The notes beneath the pieces were generated by a model, which did no database searches, had not been told where the DNA came from, and saw nothing but the letters and a program-made list of their open reading frames with translations. A program made the position numbers and the translations under genes. A stretch of 7,835 nucleotides of DNA from Solirubrobacteraceae bacterium (GTDB taxonomy: Bacteria > Actinomycetota > Thermoleophilia > Solirubrobacterales > Solirubrobacteraceae): NCBI GenBank assembly GCA_016462245.1, contig JAEMTR010000061.1:1-7835 (forward strand), in the 5' to 3' direction. Shown here piece by piece: positions 1-6,209 of the stretch. Numbering within the stretch: position 1 is the first letter of the stretch; every line of letters starts with the position of its first letter.

Positions 1-1608
1 GTGACCGGAGACGTTGATTACGTCGTCGACGCGGCCGATCACCCAGAAGCAGCCATCGTCATCGCAGCGCGAGGCATCGCCGACGAAGTAAGTCTCGGGG
101 CCAAAGCGCTTCCAATAGGTCTCGACGTAGCGATCGTCGTCGCCGTAAAGCGTTCGCAGCATTCCTGGCCACGGCTTCGTCAAAGCCAGCAGCCCTTGGG
201 GCCCGCCGGGAGCAATCGGCTCTCCTTCGGCGTCGAGCACCTTCGCTTCGACGCCTGGGATCGCCTTTGTGGCAGAGCCCGGCTTCGTCGCCGTCAGCGC
301 CGGCAGCGGGCTGATCATTATGTGGCCGGTCTCGGTCTGCCACCAAGTGTCAACGATCGGGCAATTCCCGCCGCCGATTAGCTCCCAGTACCAAAGCCAA
401 GCCTTCGGGTTAATTGGCTCGCCGACCGTTCCCAGCAGTCGCAGCGAAGAGAGGTCGTGCTGCGCCGGGTACTTCGCGCCCCACTTCATGCAGGCGCGGA
501 TCGCGGTAGGCGCTGTATAGAAGACCGTCGCCTTTGAGCGCTCGACCAGCTCCCACCAGATTCCCTTGTGGGGATAGTCGGGCGCGCCTTCGTACATAAC
601 GCTGGTAGCCGCATTGGCGAGTGGCCCGTAGACGATGTAGGAGTGGCCGGTGACCCAGCCGACGTCGGCTGAGCAGAACCAAACGTCGCTCTCGGGCTTG
701 ATGTCGAAGACCGCTTTGTAAGTCCAGGCGACGCCGGTCATGTAGCCGCCGGTGGTGTGGAGAATGCCCTTTGGCTTGGCGGTCGAACCGGAGGAGTAGA
801 GAATGAAGAGCGGGTGTTCGGCGCCGAGCGGCTCGGCCGGGCACTCGCCGTCAACCTCGGCGCAGATCTCATCGAGCCAGACGTCACGCCCTTCCGTCAT
901 CGGTGTGTCGATTCCCGTGTTGCGAACGACGAAGATCGTCTCCAGATCTTCCAGCTCACCCATCGAAGCGTCGACCTCGGCCTTGACCGGGGCCGTCTTG
1001 CCCTTGCGCCTCGCCCCGTCGGGAACAAAGATCGCCTTGGCCTTAGAGACCTCCATCCGCTCGCGCACAGATTCCGGCGAGAAGCCGCCGAAGACAACGT
1101 TGTGTGGCGCGCCGATCCGCGCGCAGGCCAGCATTGCGACGACGACCTCAGGGATCATCGGCAGGTAGATGCCGACGACGTCGCCGGCGCCAACGCCGCG
1201 GGCCTTCAGCGCGTTGGCGGCCCGCTTGACGTCGGCCAGCAGCTCCGCATAAGTGATGTCGCGCTGCTCGCCCTCTTCGCCAAACCAGTGGAAGGCAACG
1301 CGATCCCCGAGGCCGGCCTCGACGTGACGGTCGAGGCAGTTGTGGGACGCATTGAGCTTCCCATCCTCAAACCACTTGTAGAAAGGGGCGGCCGAGTCGT
1401 CAAGCGTCTTCGTGAACGGCTCGAACCAGTCGAGCTCGAGCGCGCGCTCGCCCCACCAAGCCGGTGAGTCGGTTGCGGCTTCGGCGTAGATAGACGGGTC
1501 GTTAAGAGCTGCGGCCTCGACAAAAGCAGCCGGGGGCGCGAACGACTCTTGCTCGAGCAATCGCTCTAGGCGCTCCTCAAGTTCGAGCTGATCCGGTTCG
1601 GCGGTCAT
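1..1608 (-). CDS. acs: Acetyl-CoA synthetase (AMP-forming), 3' end cut by window edge
   Basis: Activates acetate with ATP to acetyl-AMP and then acetyl-CoA in the cytoplasm. The 536 residues present have the family's features in order: an N-terminal ACS region including NCLDRH (about 90-94); the adenylate-forming core with the phosphate loop YSSGSTAKPKG (271-281) and HTTGGY (284-289); TWWQTETG (421-428), whose tryptophan limits the acyl pocket to acetate in characterised Acs; and YFVGD then GRVDD (507-529). It stops inside the INVSGH hinge motif, so the C-terminal swivel domain of about 110-120 residues, with its regulatory lysine, lies outside the window. The full family length is about 650. 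The start is ATG at 1608: an in-frame TAG lies four codons upstream, and TAGTGT plus six bases precedes the ATG, suggesting leaderless translation. The loop reads STAKPKG rather than STGKPKG, a variant I believe occurs in actinobacterial Acs. The gene lies 33 bases behind the copper-protein gene on the same strand. Confidence 0.95.
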   Translation of the reverse strand, partial: MTAEPDQLELEERLERLLEQESFAPPAAFVEAAALNDPSIYAEAATDSPAWWGERALELDWFEPFTKTLDDSAAPFYKWFEDGKLNASHNCLDRHVEAGLGDRVAFHWFGEEGEQRDITYAELLADVKRAANALKARGVGAGDVVGIYLPMIPEVVVAMLACARIGAPHNVVFGGFSPESVRERMEVSKAKAIFVPDGARRKGKTAPVKAEVDASMGELEDLETIFVVRNTGIDTPMTEGRDVWLDEICAEVDGECPAEPLGAEHPLFILYSSGSTAKPKGILHTTGGYMTGVAWTYKAVFDIKPESDVWFCSADVGWVTGHSYIVYGPLANAATSVMYEGAPDYPHKGIWWELVERSKATVFYTAPTAIRACMKWGAKYPAQHDLSSLRLLGTVGEPINPKAWLWYWELIGGGNCPIVDTWWQTETGHIMISPLPALTATKPGSATKAIPGVEAKVLDAEGEPIAPGGPQGLLALTKPWPGMLRTLYGDDDRYVETYWKRFGPETYFVGDASRCDDDGCFWVIGRVDDVINVSGH

Positions 1609-1614
1609 CTGCCG

Positions 1615-1620
1615 ACACTA
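1615..1620 (-). promoter_or_regulatory. Putative -10 element of a leaderless acs transcript
   Basis: TAGTGT on the minus strand fits TANNNT and is followed by exactly six bases before the acs ATG, so transcription would start at or next to the start codon. No purine-rich ribosome site is visible and no convincing -35 hexamer was found. The spacing is seen directly; promoter activity is inference. Confidence 0.4.
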
Positions 1621-1641
1621 CCGAGTGACTTTGCTATGCGC

Positions 1642-3156
1642 TCAGCGTTTTGCTTTTGCTGCTTTTGCTGCCTTGACGCGCCAGGCGCCGCGCATCGCCG
1701 GATGGATCCGGCAGAAGTAGCTGTAGGTGCCGGGCTTCAAGTAGGTAGGTGTTGACCATGTGGCGCGGTTGGCCGCCGCCGTTATACCGATCGGCCCGAA
1801 GCCGAGCTCGCCAGAATCAACCTGGGGGCCGTCGGCGAGCGGGTAGCTGACGCCAGAACTGCGGTCGCAGGGGGCCTTACATGGAGTGATTGTGTGGAAG
1901 ATCTCGCGCAGCGGGTCCTCGTTTACGAACGTGATCGACTTGCCCTGCGCGACGAGCGGCGGCAGGCCCTTCTTGCCCGGCATCGTCAGGTCGCCTTGCT
2001 TGTAGACGAAGTCCTTGATCTTGACCTTTGACAGCGTTGGCCCGTCGGCAAGCTTGCGCGCGTCAGCGTAGCCCTGCGTCTTGCGGCCGCCGTAGTCGCG
2101 GTTCTCTTTCAGTTCGCCGTGAGTCAAGACTTCGGTCTGGTCGATCGCGCTCGGATCGACGAAAGGATCCGGCCCGCCCGCCGGGGAGGCGGAGAGCGCA
2201 ACCGGCGAGATTCCCATCGACTCGTACCAAGCTGATTTCCTAGTGTCGTAGGTGACTTGGACGCTGAGGATGTCGTCACGCTTGACGGCGACGCGCCAGT
2301 CAGGAGAGGTTGACCCCATCGACATGTTCCATGAGGCGAGTTTGCCCGCGCCGTAGTAATGAGCGTTGGAGCGGAAGATCTTGACCGTCTTGTCACCGCG
2401 AGTGACGAAAAGCTCTGTGTAGAGACCACCGGGATGGAGGTGGCCGGCGGTCGCGACCAGCGTACCGTCGTGCTGGACGCGGACGCGGTTACGCGCCGAA
2501 AGTGAGTCCGACGCCTGCGCCGGGTAGGTGTAGCGCCCATTGATGCCGGCATTGCGCTTGACGTCGAAGACTGGGTAGGCCTTGCCGCCTTCAACGTCAA
2601 CGAACTGCGTTTGCACGCCCATCATCGATGCCGCTGCCGGGGCCGAGGCGGGCAGAAAATCGACCGTGTACTCAAAGACCACCTCTTCGGGGTTGGCGGT
2701 GAAGTTGTGGATCATATGATTGAGCATCAAGCGATCGGTTGGCTTGTATGGGTAGCCAAAGCCGGTCGGCAATGTGACCTGCGTCTTCTCCTCGCCGGAA
2801 GCGACAATGATGTCGCGGTTGAGCAGCATCACGAGGTGATGGAGGTGGATCTGGTCGACAGGAGGCGTGCTGCCGTCGGCGAGCTTGAGATCCGGCTTGA
2901 AGCCAACGATCCAGCCCGCTTCGCTGGGGCGCTGGTTGGCCTTGATGTATTCATAAAGGTTGAGGTTCTGCCCCGGCTTGATCGAGAGCGGCACTTGGTA
3001 GGTCTTCGTGATCGTGCCGGCAGGGAGCGCAGGCTTGACGATCTCCGGAAGAGGTGGCATGGCCTGAGCGCTCGCGACGCTCGGTACTGCGGCCGCAATT
3101 GCGACCATCAGCACGGGAAGAACTAGAAGGGTACGGCGACGTCGCATCTCTCGCAT
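1642..3156 (-). CDS. Secreted copper protein: PHM-like region plus C-terminal amicyanin-type cupredoxin domain
   Basis: 504 residues. A basic start, a hydrophobic run (9-29) and an ASA-type site near residue 30 form a signal peptide, so the product is exported. Residues about 400-496 are a cupredoxin domain: H421 in IFHTIT, then C482-x2-H485-x2-M488 in YFCRIHPAM, the type 1 copper ligand set with amicyanin-like spacing; C426 and C430 may form a disulfide. Residues about 40-330 hold IHLHHLVM (H104, H106, H107), NHMIH (H147, H150), AGHLHPGG (H239, H241) and M314. PHM has HH at 107/108, HxH at 242/244 and Met at 314, so the spacing is close to that of a type II copper monooxygenase. That similarity is my inference; the substrate is unknown. 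The start ATG 3156 is preceded by TACTAT and six bases; ATG 3147 is an alternative. The Ala/Lys tail is unusual. The function could be electron transfer or copper-dependent oxidation outside the membrane. Confidence 0.85.
   Translation of the reverse strand: MREMRRRRTLLVLPVLMVAIAAAVPSVASAQAMPPLPEIVKPALPAGTITKTYQVPLSIKPGQNLNLYEYIKANQRPSEAGWIVGFKPDLKLADGSTPPVDQIHLHHLVMLLNRDIIVASGEEKTQVTLPTGFGYPYKPTDRLMLNHMIHNFTANPEEVVFEYTVDFLPASAPAAASMMGVQTQFVDVEGGKAYPVFDVKRNAGINGRYTYPAQASDSLSARNRVRVQHDGTLVATAGHLHPGGLYTELFVTRGDKTVKIFRSNAHYYGAGKLASWNMSMGSTSPDWRVAVKRDDILSVQVTYDTRKSAWYESMGISPVALSASPAGGPDPFVDPSAIDQTEVLTHGELKENRDYGGRKTQGYADARKLADGPTLSKVKIKDFVYKQGDLTMPGKKGLPPLVAQGKSITFVNEDPLREIFHTITPCKAPCDRSSGVSYPLADGPQVDSGELGFGPIGITAAANRATWSTPTYLKPGTYSYFCRIHPAMRGAWRVKAAKAAKAKR
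1651..1677. repeat. Nine-base tandem repeat at the 3' end of the copper-protein gene
   Basis: TGCTTTTGC occurs twice in tandem (1651-1659, 1660-1668), followed by a diverged third unit. On the minus strand it encodes the Ala/Lys-rich tail AAKAAKAKR. It probably arose by slippage and makes a basic C-terminus; I see no further function. Confidence 0.5.
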
Positions 3157-3162
3157 TGAGCA

Positions 3163-3168
3163 ATAGTA
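3163..3168 (-). promoter_or_regulatory. Putative -10 element of a leaderless transcript for the copper-protein gene
   Basis: TACTAT on the minus strand is a good TANNNT match and stands exactly six bases before the ATG at 3156, in the 53-base gap after the channel-like gene. No Shine-Dalgarno sequence is visible, so a leaderless message beginning at the ATG is the simplest reading. I saw no clear -35 hexamer. Confidence 0.45.
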
Positions 3169-3209
3169 CTAGTCGCGCGACGGAATCGCGGCGGTCCTGA
3201 CGCCGACAA

Positions 3210-4337
3210 TTATGCGGACGAGAGGACGCCGGCTAGAGAAACACCGGCGATCTCGTCGATATCTCGCATGTGGCCGACCCCGACCAACGTTTGAGTCTCG
3301 TCGGCAACGTCGCCTTCGCGCACGCGAACAACAATCTCGAGCGAGTCGCGCGCTGCGCGAGCGGCGACCGCGACTTCGACATTCGTTAGGTCGCTGGAGG
3401 TCACGGCAGCAAGCGCCCGCGCACGGTCGACATGGACTCGCCTGAGGATTTCGCGATCCTCACCGTGGCCAATCACGACCGGTATTTCATAACCCCGCGC
3501 GAGCCTGACGTTGGGCGCGTCTCCATCGACCTCAACCGCAACCGCTGCGATGCCACTGTCGCGCAGCAGCGAGCAGAGCCGCAGGCCGACCTGCCCGAGG
3601 CCGATCACGATCACGTGGCCGTGCATTGGAATCGAGCGCCGGCCAATGATTGTCGTCAGCCGCGGGTCGATTAGCCGCTGCACAAGGCCGGCAGTGAACA
3701 TCGCTGCGAAGGCAATCGTCAGCAGCATCGTCAGCGCTGAAAAGAGCTTCAGCCAGGCCGGGCCGTCCGCCATTTCGGGTTCAGAGGCGACCGTTGTGAT
3801 TGTGCGTGCGGCGCCATAGATCGCATCGACCAGCGGCAGTTTCAAGACGGCGACAAGCAAAATGGCGTCGAGCAGAAAGACGCTCAAGAGGCCGAACAGG
3901 CCGATGATCAAGATCCGGGCTCCGGCGTAGGTTGGGTTGAGGATCCCTCCGAGTTGACCTAATAGATCGAGGCCGACTCGCTTCGGGGCCGCTGCCTCGA
4001 TGCAGGGCGCCGCCAGCGACGGCGCGACAATGTCGGCCAACGAAACAACGCGGCAGCGCGGAACGGAGCGCTGTAGCTCGCCGGCGATAGTGCGGTCGAA
4101 GACTGTGACGACGAGTTCAATCCCTGGCCTGAAGTGCTCGACGACGAGTGCCAAGCGCAGCGCGACAATGTCGTCACGTGCGACCACGGCGACGCGCTCG
4201 ACCGGCGTCTCCAAGGCTCGCTGGATTGCCTTGTCGTTGGGGTCGCGCAGCACGATCGGCTCGATGCCATCGGCGCGCAGCTTCTTGACCGTCGCGTTGA
4301 CGAGCGCTCCACCATCTGAAAGCACGAGAATTTCCAC
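3210..4337 (-). CDS. TrkA-N / two-helix pore / TrkA-N membrane protein, K+ channel-like with a degenerate filter
   Basis: 375 residues, GTG start. Residues 1-115 look like a worn Rossmann/TrkA-N domain (a beta-alpha-beta start with SDGG but no GxGxxG). Hydrophobic segments at about 142-166 and 197-221 flank a pore-helix-like stretch (168-183, VDAIYGAARTITTV), matching the two-helix K+ channel plan. From about 238 a second TrkA-N/RCK domain has GLGQVG (246-251) and an acidic residue, E269, after the second strand, suggesting NAD(H) binding. In K+ channels TV is followed by GYGD; here TTV is followed by ASEPEMADG, so the K+ filter is lost. It may be a non-selective or altered channel, a regulatory subunit, or a redox/nucleotide sensor. 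I cannot assign an ion. The gene begins 23 bases after tRNA-Leu on the same strand. AGGA lies seven bases before the GTG and overlaps TAGGAT, a possible -10, so either initiation mode is possible. Confidence 0.8.
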   Translation of the reverse strand: MEILVLSDGGALVNATVKKLRADGIEPIVLRDPNDKAIQRALETPVERVAVVARDDIVALRLALVVEHFRPGIELVVTVFDRTIAGELQRSVPRCRVVSLADIVAPSLAAPCIEAAAPKRVGLDLLGQLGGILNPTYAGARILIIGLFGLLSVFLLDAILLVAVLKLPLVDAIYGAARTITTVASEPEMADGPAWLKLFSALTMLLTIAFAAMFTAGLVQRLIDPRLTTIIGRRSIPMHGHVIVIGLGQVGLRLCSLLRDSGIAAVAVEVDGDAPNVRLARGYEIPVVIGHGEDREILRRVHVDRARALAAVTSSDLTNVEVAVAARAARDSLEIVVRVREGDVADETQTLVGVGHMRDIDEIAGVSLAGVLSSA

Positions 4338-4343
4338 TACCTG

Positions 4344-4349
4344 ATCCTA
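4344..4349 (-). promoter_or_regulatory. Possible -10 element or Shine-Dalgarno before the channel-like gene
   Basis: TAGGAT on the minus strand is six bases before the GTG start, the same arrangement as at acs and the copper-protein gene. The same bases contain AGGA, usable as a Shine-Dalgarno seven bases from the start. A promoter here would have its -35 region inside the tRNA-Leu gene, so co-transcription with the tRNA is an alternative. Confidence 0.35.
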
Positions 4350-4360
4350 ACTGGGGTAGA

Positions 4361-4444
4361 TGCGGATGAGAGGACTCGAACCTCCACAGAGTTGCCTCCA
4401 CACGGACCTGAACCGTGCGCGTCTACCAATTCCGCCACATCCGC
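4361..4444 (-). tRNA. tRNA-Leu (anticodon CAG)
   Basis: The minus strand folds as an 84-base class II tRNA. A 7-bp acceptor stem pairs GCGGATG with CATCCGC, with discriminator A. The D arm contains TTGGTAGAC. The anticodon stem CACGG/CCGTG encloses loop TTCAGGT, giving anticodon CAG, which reads CUG. A long variable arm follows, then a T arm with loop TTCGAGT. CCA is not encoded. The acceptor stem has no mismatch, so the gene looks intact. It lies 23 bases upstream of the channel-like gene in the same direction. Confidence 0.95.
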
Positions 4445-4457
4445 GTAGCTGACGGCG

Positions 4458-4485
4458 ACAATAGCACCGCGCAGATTGCTATTCT
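4458..4485. promoter_or_regulatory. Symmetric divergent promoter region for tRNA-Leu and tRNA-Glu
   Basis: The 52 bases between the two tRNA genes contain AATAGCA (4460-4466) and its exact reverse complement TGCTATT (4477-4483), ten bases apart. Inside these arms are candidate -10 hexamers, TATTGT on the minus strand (4458-4463) and TATTCT on the plus strand (4480-4485). A GCGCAG/CTGCGC pair is nested nearby (4469-4474, 4484-4489). The -35 region of each promoter would overlap the -10 of the other. -35 matches are weak (GCGACA at 4455-4460 for tRNA-Glu). Confidence 0.45.
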
Positions 4486-4496
4486 GCGCCTCGCAA

Positions 4497-4569
4497 GCCG
4501 CCATCGTCCAGGGGACTAGGACGCCGCCCTCTCACGGCGGAAACAGGGGTTCGAATCCCCTTGGCGGTA
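4497..4569 (+). tRNA. tRNA-Glu (anticodon CTC)
   Basis: The 73-base cloverleaf pairs acceptor strands GCCGCCA and TGGCGGT (one G-U pair at the end) with discriminator A. The D arm contains GGGGACTAGGAC. The anticodon stem CCGCC/GGCGG encloses loop CTCTCAC, so the anticodon is CTC, reading GAG. The T arm AGGGG/CCCCT has loop TTCGAAT. CCA is not encoded. It is divergent from tRNA-Leu and convergent with the transporter gene, whose stop codon lies 46 bases past the tRNA end; no U-tailed terminator is visible in between. Confidence 0.95.
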
Positions 4570-4614
4570 CTTACTTCCGGGCGCAGGCTCCGGCGCGGGC
4601 GATCGAGCAGGGGA

Positions 4615-6090
4615 TCAAGGCGGTGACGGGCGCGGCGAGAGCTCTTGCAGCTTGCGCCCTGAGATCTCGTCGAACGACTTGCCGGTCGTCTCAATCCGGA
4701 AGACGCGCGTGATGATCAATGCCAGCACGGTTGTTCCGGCAATGCAGTAGAGCAGCGCACTGGTGCCGATCGAAACGAGCAGGATTGGGAAGAGGAAGAC
4801 GCCAACCGCCGCGCCGAGCTTCGCGCAGGCCGCCGCGAAGCCGTGGCCTGCGGCGCGGATCTCGGATGGGAAGACTTCGGCCGGTAGCGCGTAAGTCGTC
4901 GAGTTTGGGCCTGCGTTCATGAAGAAGTTGAAGATCGCGAAGCCGACGAGCACCAGCGGCAGGTGCTCTTCAGGGCCGCCGCTTATGCCCTCAGCGAAGG
5001 CCAAGATCAAGAGCGCAATCGTCATCATCCCGAAACCGAACATCTGCAATGGCACGCGGCCGACGCGATCGACCAGCAGGATTGCGGTCAGGAAGCCGAG
5101 CGGCAGGAAGATGTCGAGCATCGCGGTTCCCGCCGTCGCCGTTATGTCGTCGGTCAGGAAGTTGCTGTTGGCGCCTTTGACGGCGATCGCGGCCAGCAGC
5201 GTTGGCGTGAAGATGCCGACGCCATAGACAGCGATATCCATCAGGAACCACGGCACGGCGGTGAAGATCGTGCGGCGGATCATGTTCTTCTTAAAGAGGG
5301 CAGGTTGGAACAGCGCCTTAATTCCTTCGCCGGGGTCAATTGCCTTCTCGCGATCCTTCTCTGTGACCTTGACCTTTGTTTCCGTCAGCGCTTCGGTTAC
5401 TGCGATCGCCTCCTCCTCGCGGCCATTCTGAGCAAGCCAGCGTGGGCTCTCTGGCGTCTTGCGGCGGACGAAGATGATCACCAGCGCAGGGATCGCGCCG
5501 AAGCCGAGCATCAGCCTCCAAGCGATGTTGATCTGAGCGTCGGTTGCGTTGGCGCCGACTTTAGTGGCGACGATCAGCAGGATCACGAGCCCGACGATTG
5601 CCGCCAGCAGAATGCCCACGGCCTGCAGGCTGAAGGCGCCGACGAGCCAGCGGCCGCGAGCCTTCTTCGGCAGGATCTCAGCGAGGTAGCTGGCGGCGAT
5701 CGGGTAATCGAGGCCGATCGCTATGCCGACCATGAAGCGGAAGAAGATCAGTAGCTCAATCGACGGTGCAAAGGCGCAGGCGATCGAGAAGATCACAAAC
5801 AGCCAGAGGTCGAAGATGAAGATTCGGCGCCGGCCGATCTTGTCGGCCAGCGGGCCGAGCAGGCCGGCGCCGAAGATCGCGCCGACGATCGCCGCCGCTG
5901 ATACGAAGCCGAGCGTCGTGGCGCTGAGGTTGTACTGCTCTTTGAGCAGCGGGTTTACGATCCCGATGATGAAGAAGTCGAAGCCGTCGAGCATGATGCC
6001 GAGCGCGGCGAGCAGCCAGAAGCGCTTATGGCGCTTCGACATCTTTGCGTCGTCAATTGCGTGGCCGAGCGAAACAGCTTCAGTAGTCAT
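4615..6090 (-). CDS. MFS transporter, PHS/Pho84-type phosphate:H+ symporter
   Basis: 491 residues, 12 predicted membrane helices, inner membrane. General MFS signs are PLADKIGRRR (about 80-89) after helix 2, PESPRWL (213-219) after helix 6, DRVGR (341-345) and PAEVFPSEIRA (403-413). The PHS family signature is strong: DYPIAA (D128, Y129), Q156, the block W281-x3-D285-x3-Y289 in WFLMDIAVY, N396 in GPNSTTY and K424 in AAACAKLGA. The phosphate-binding residues of the fungal PiPT structure, as I recall them (D149/Y150, Q177, W320, D324, Y328, N431, K459), match with identical spacing within each half, so phosphate is the likely substrate; a related anion cannot be excluded. I chose ATG 6090, a normal distance before helix 1. 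An in-frame TTG at 6129 would add 13 residues but lies inside an inverted repeat and lacks a ribosome site; ATG 6042 is also possible. The upstream repeats may regulate it. Confidence 0.88.
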   Translation of the reverse strand: MTTEAVSLGHAIDDAKMSKRHKRFWLLAALGIMLDGFDFFIIGIVNPLLKEQYNLSATTLGFVSAAAIVGAIFGAGLLGPLADKIGRRRIFIFDLWLFVIFSIACAFAPSIELLIFFRFMVGIAIGLDYPIAASYLAEILPKKARGRWLVGAFSLQAVGILLAAIVGLVILLIVATKVGANATDAQINIAWRLMLGFGAIPALVIIFVRRKTPESPRWLAQNGREEEAIAVTEALTETKVKVTEKDREKAIDPGEGIKALFQPALFKKNMIRRTIFTAVPWFLMDIAVYGVGIFTPTLLAAIAVKGANSNFLTDDITATAGTAMLDIFLPLGFLTAILLVDRVGRVPLQMFGFGMMTIALLILAFAEGISGGPEEHLPLVLVGFAIFNFFMNAGPNSTTYALPAEVFPSEIRAAGHGFAAACAKLGAAVGVFLFPILLVSIGTSALLYCIAGTTVLALIITRVFRIETTGKSFDEISGRKLQELSPRPSPP

Positions 6091-6107
6091 GACCGACAGA
6101 TCTATCA

Positions 6108-6137
6108 GTGAACGGGAGTGATTACGCAATCGTTCAC
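6108..6137. promoter_or_regulatory. Inverted repeat GTGAACG-N16-CGTTCAC upstream of the phosphate transporter
   Basis: GTGAACG (6108-6114) and its exact reverse complement CGTTCAC (6131-6137) are separated by 16 bases and sit 18-47 bases upstream of the transporter ATG. This position suits an operator or activator site. Each arm contains GTTCAC, which resembles the core of actinobacterial PhoP boxes, although PhoP boxes are usually direct repeats of about 11 bases. Regulation by phosphate is inference. Confidence 0.35.
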
Positions 6138-6160
6138 GATCTTTTTACCGCGATAACTAC

Positions 6161-6199
6161 TGCGGCTAATGCGCAAGGGTGCCTGCGGCTAATCCGCAA
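6161..6199. repeat. Two tandem 16-base dyad units between the adenosyltransferase and transporter genes
   Basis: TGCGGCTAATGCGCAA (6161-6176) and TGCGGCTAATCCGCAA (6184-6199) differ at one base and are spaced 23 bases apart. The second is a perfect small hairpin, TGCGG/CCGCA around CTAAT; the first has one mismatched pair. They follow the adenosyltransferase stop codon and precede the transporter on the minus strand. They could be paired operator sites or a weak processing/termination signal. No T-run follows, so they are not a classic terminator. Confidence 0.5.
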
Positions 6200-6209
6200 C
6201 GCTTCGTCG

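Noticed and set aside
271..281. Loss of function of acs because STAKPKG replaces STGKPKG
   Set aside because: The catalytic Ser/Thr and Lys positions are kept, the rest of the enzyme is intact, and the Gly-to-Ala variant is, as far as I recall, known in actinobacterial Acs.
1..381. GTG-started frame on the plus strand at the left edge
   Set aside because: It lies opposite the conserved GRVDD/INVSGH part of acs and shows no protein motif or ribosome site.
757..1467. Open frame of 236 codons on the plus strand
   Set aside because: It is antisense to acs, whose minus-strand frame carries all family motifs; the composition (Arg/Asp/Val-rich, no motif) is typical of a high-G+C shadow frame.
4361..4569. 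tRNA genes as an integration site for a mobile element
   Set aside because: No duplicated tRNA 3' end, integrase or change in gene character is seen; both tRNAs are complete and flanked by ordinary chromosomal genes.
4570..4614. G+C-rich stretch between tRNA-Glu and the transporter as a bidirectional terminator
   Set aside because: Short self-complementary pieces exist (CCGG, GCGC) but no stable stem followed by a T-run on either strand.
4963..5754. Open frame of 263 codons on the plus strand
   Set aside because: It is antisense to the MFS transporter; the hydrophilic, Asp/Arg/Gln-rich product mirrors membrane-helix codons read backwards.
6091..6129. TTG start extending the transporter by 13 residues
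   Set aside because: There is no ribosome site; the extension is polar and unneeded, and it lies inside the GTGAACG/CGTTCAC inverted repeat. It is not fully excluded.
6161..6199. CRISPR-like repeat
   Set aside because: There are only two 16-base units with a 7-base gap and internal symmetry, and no cas genes nearby.
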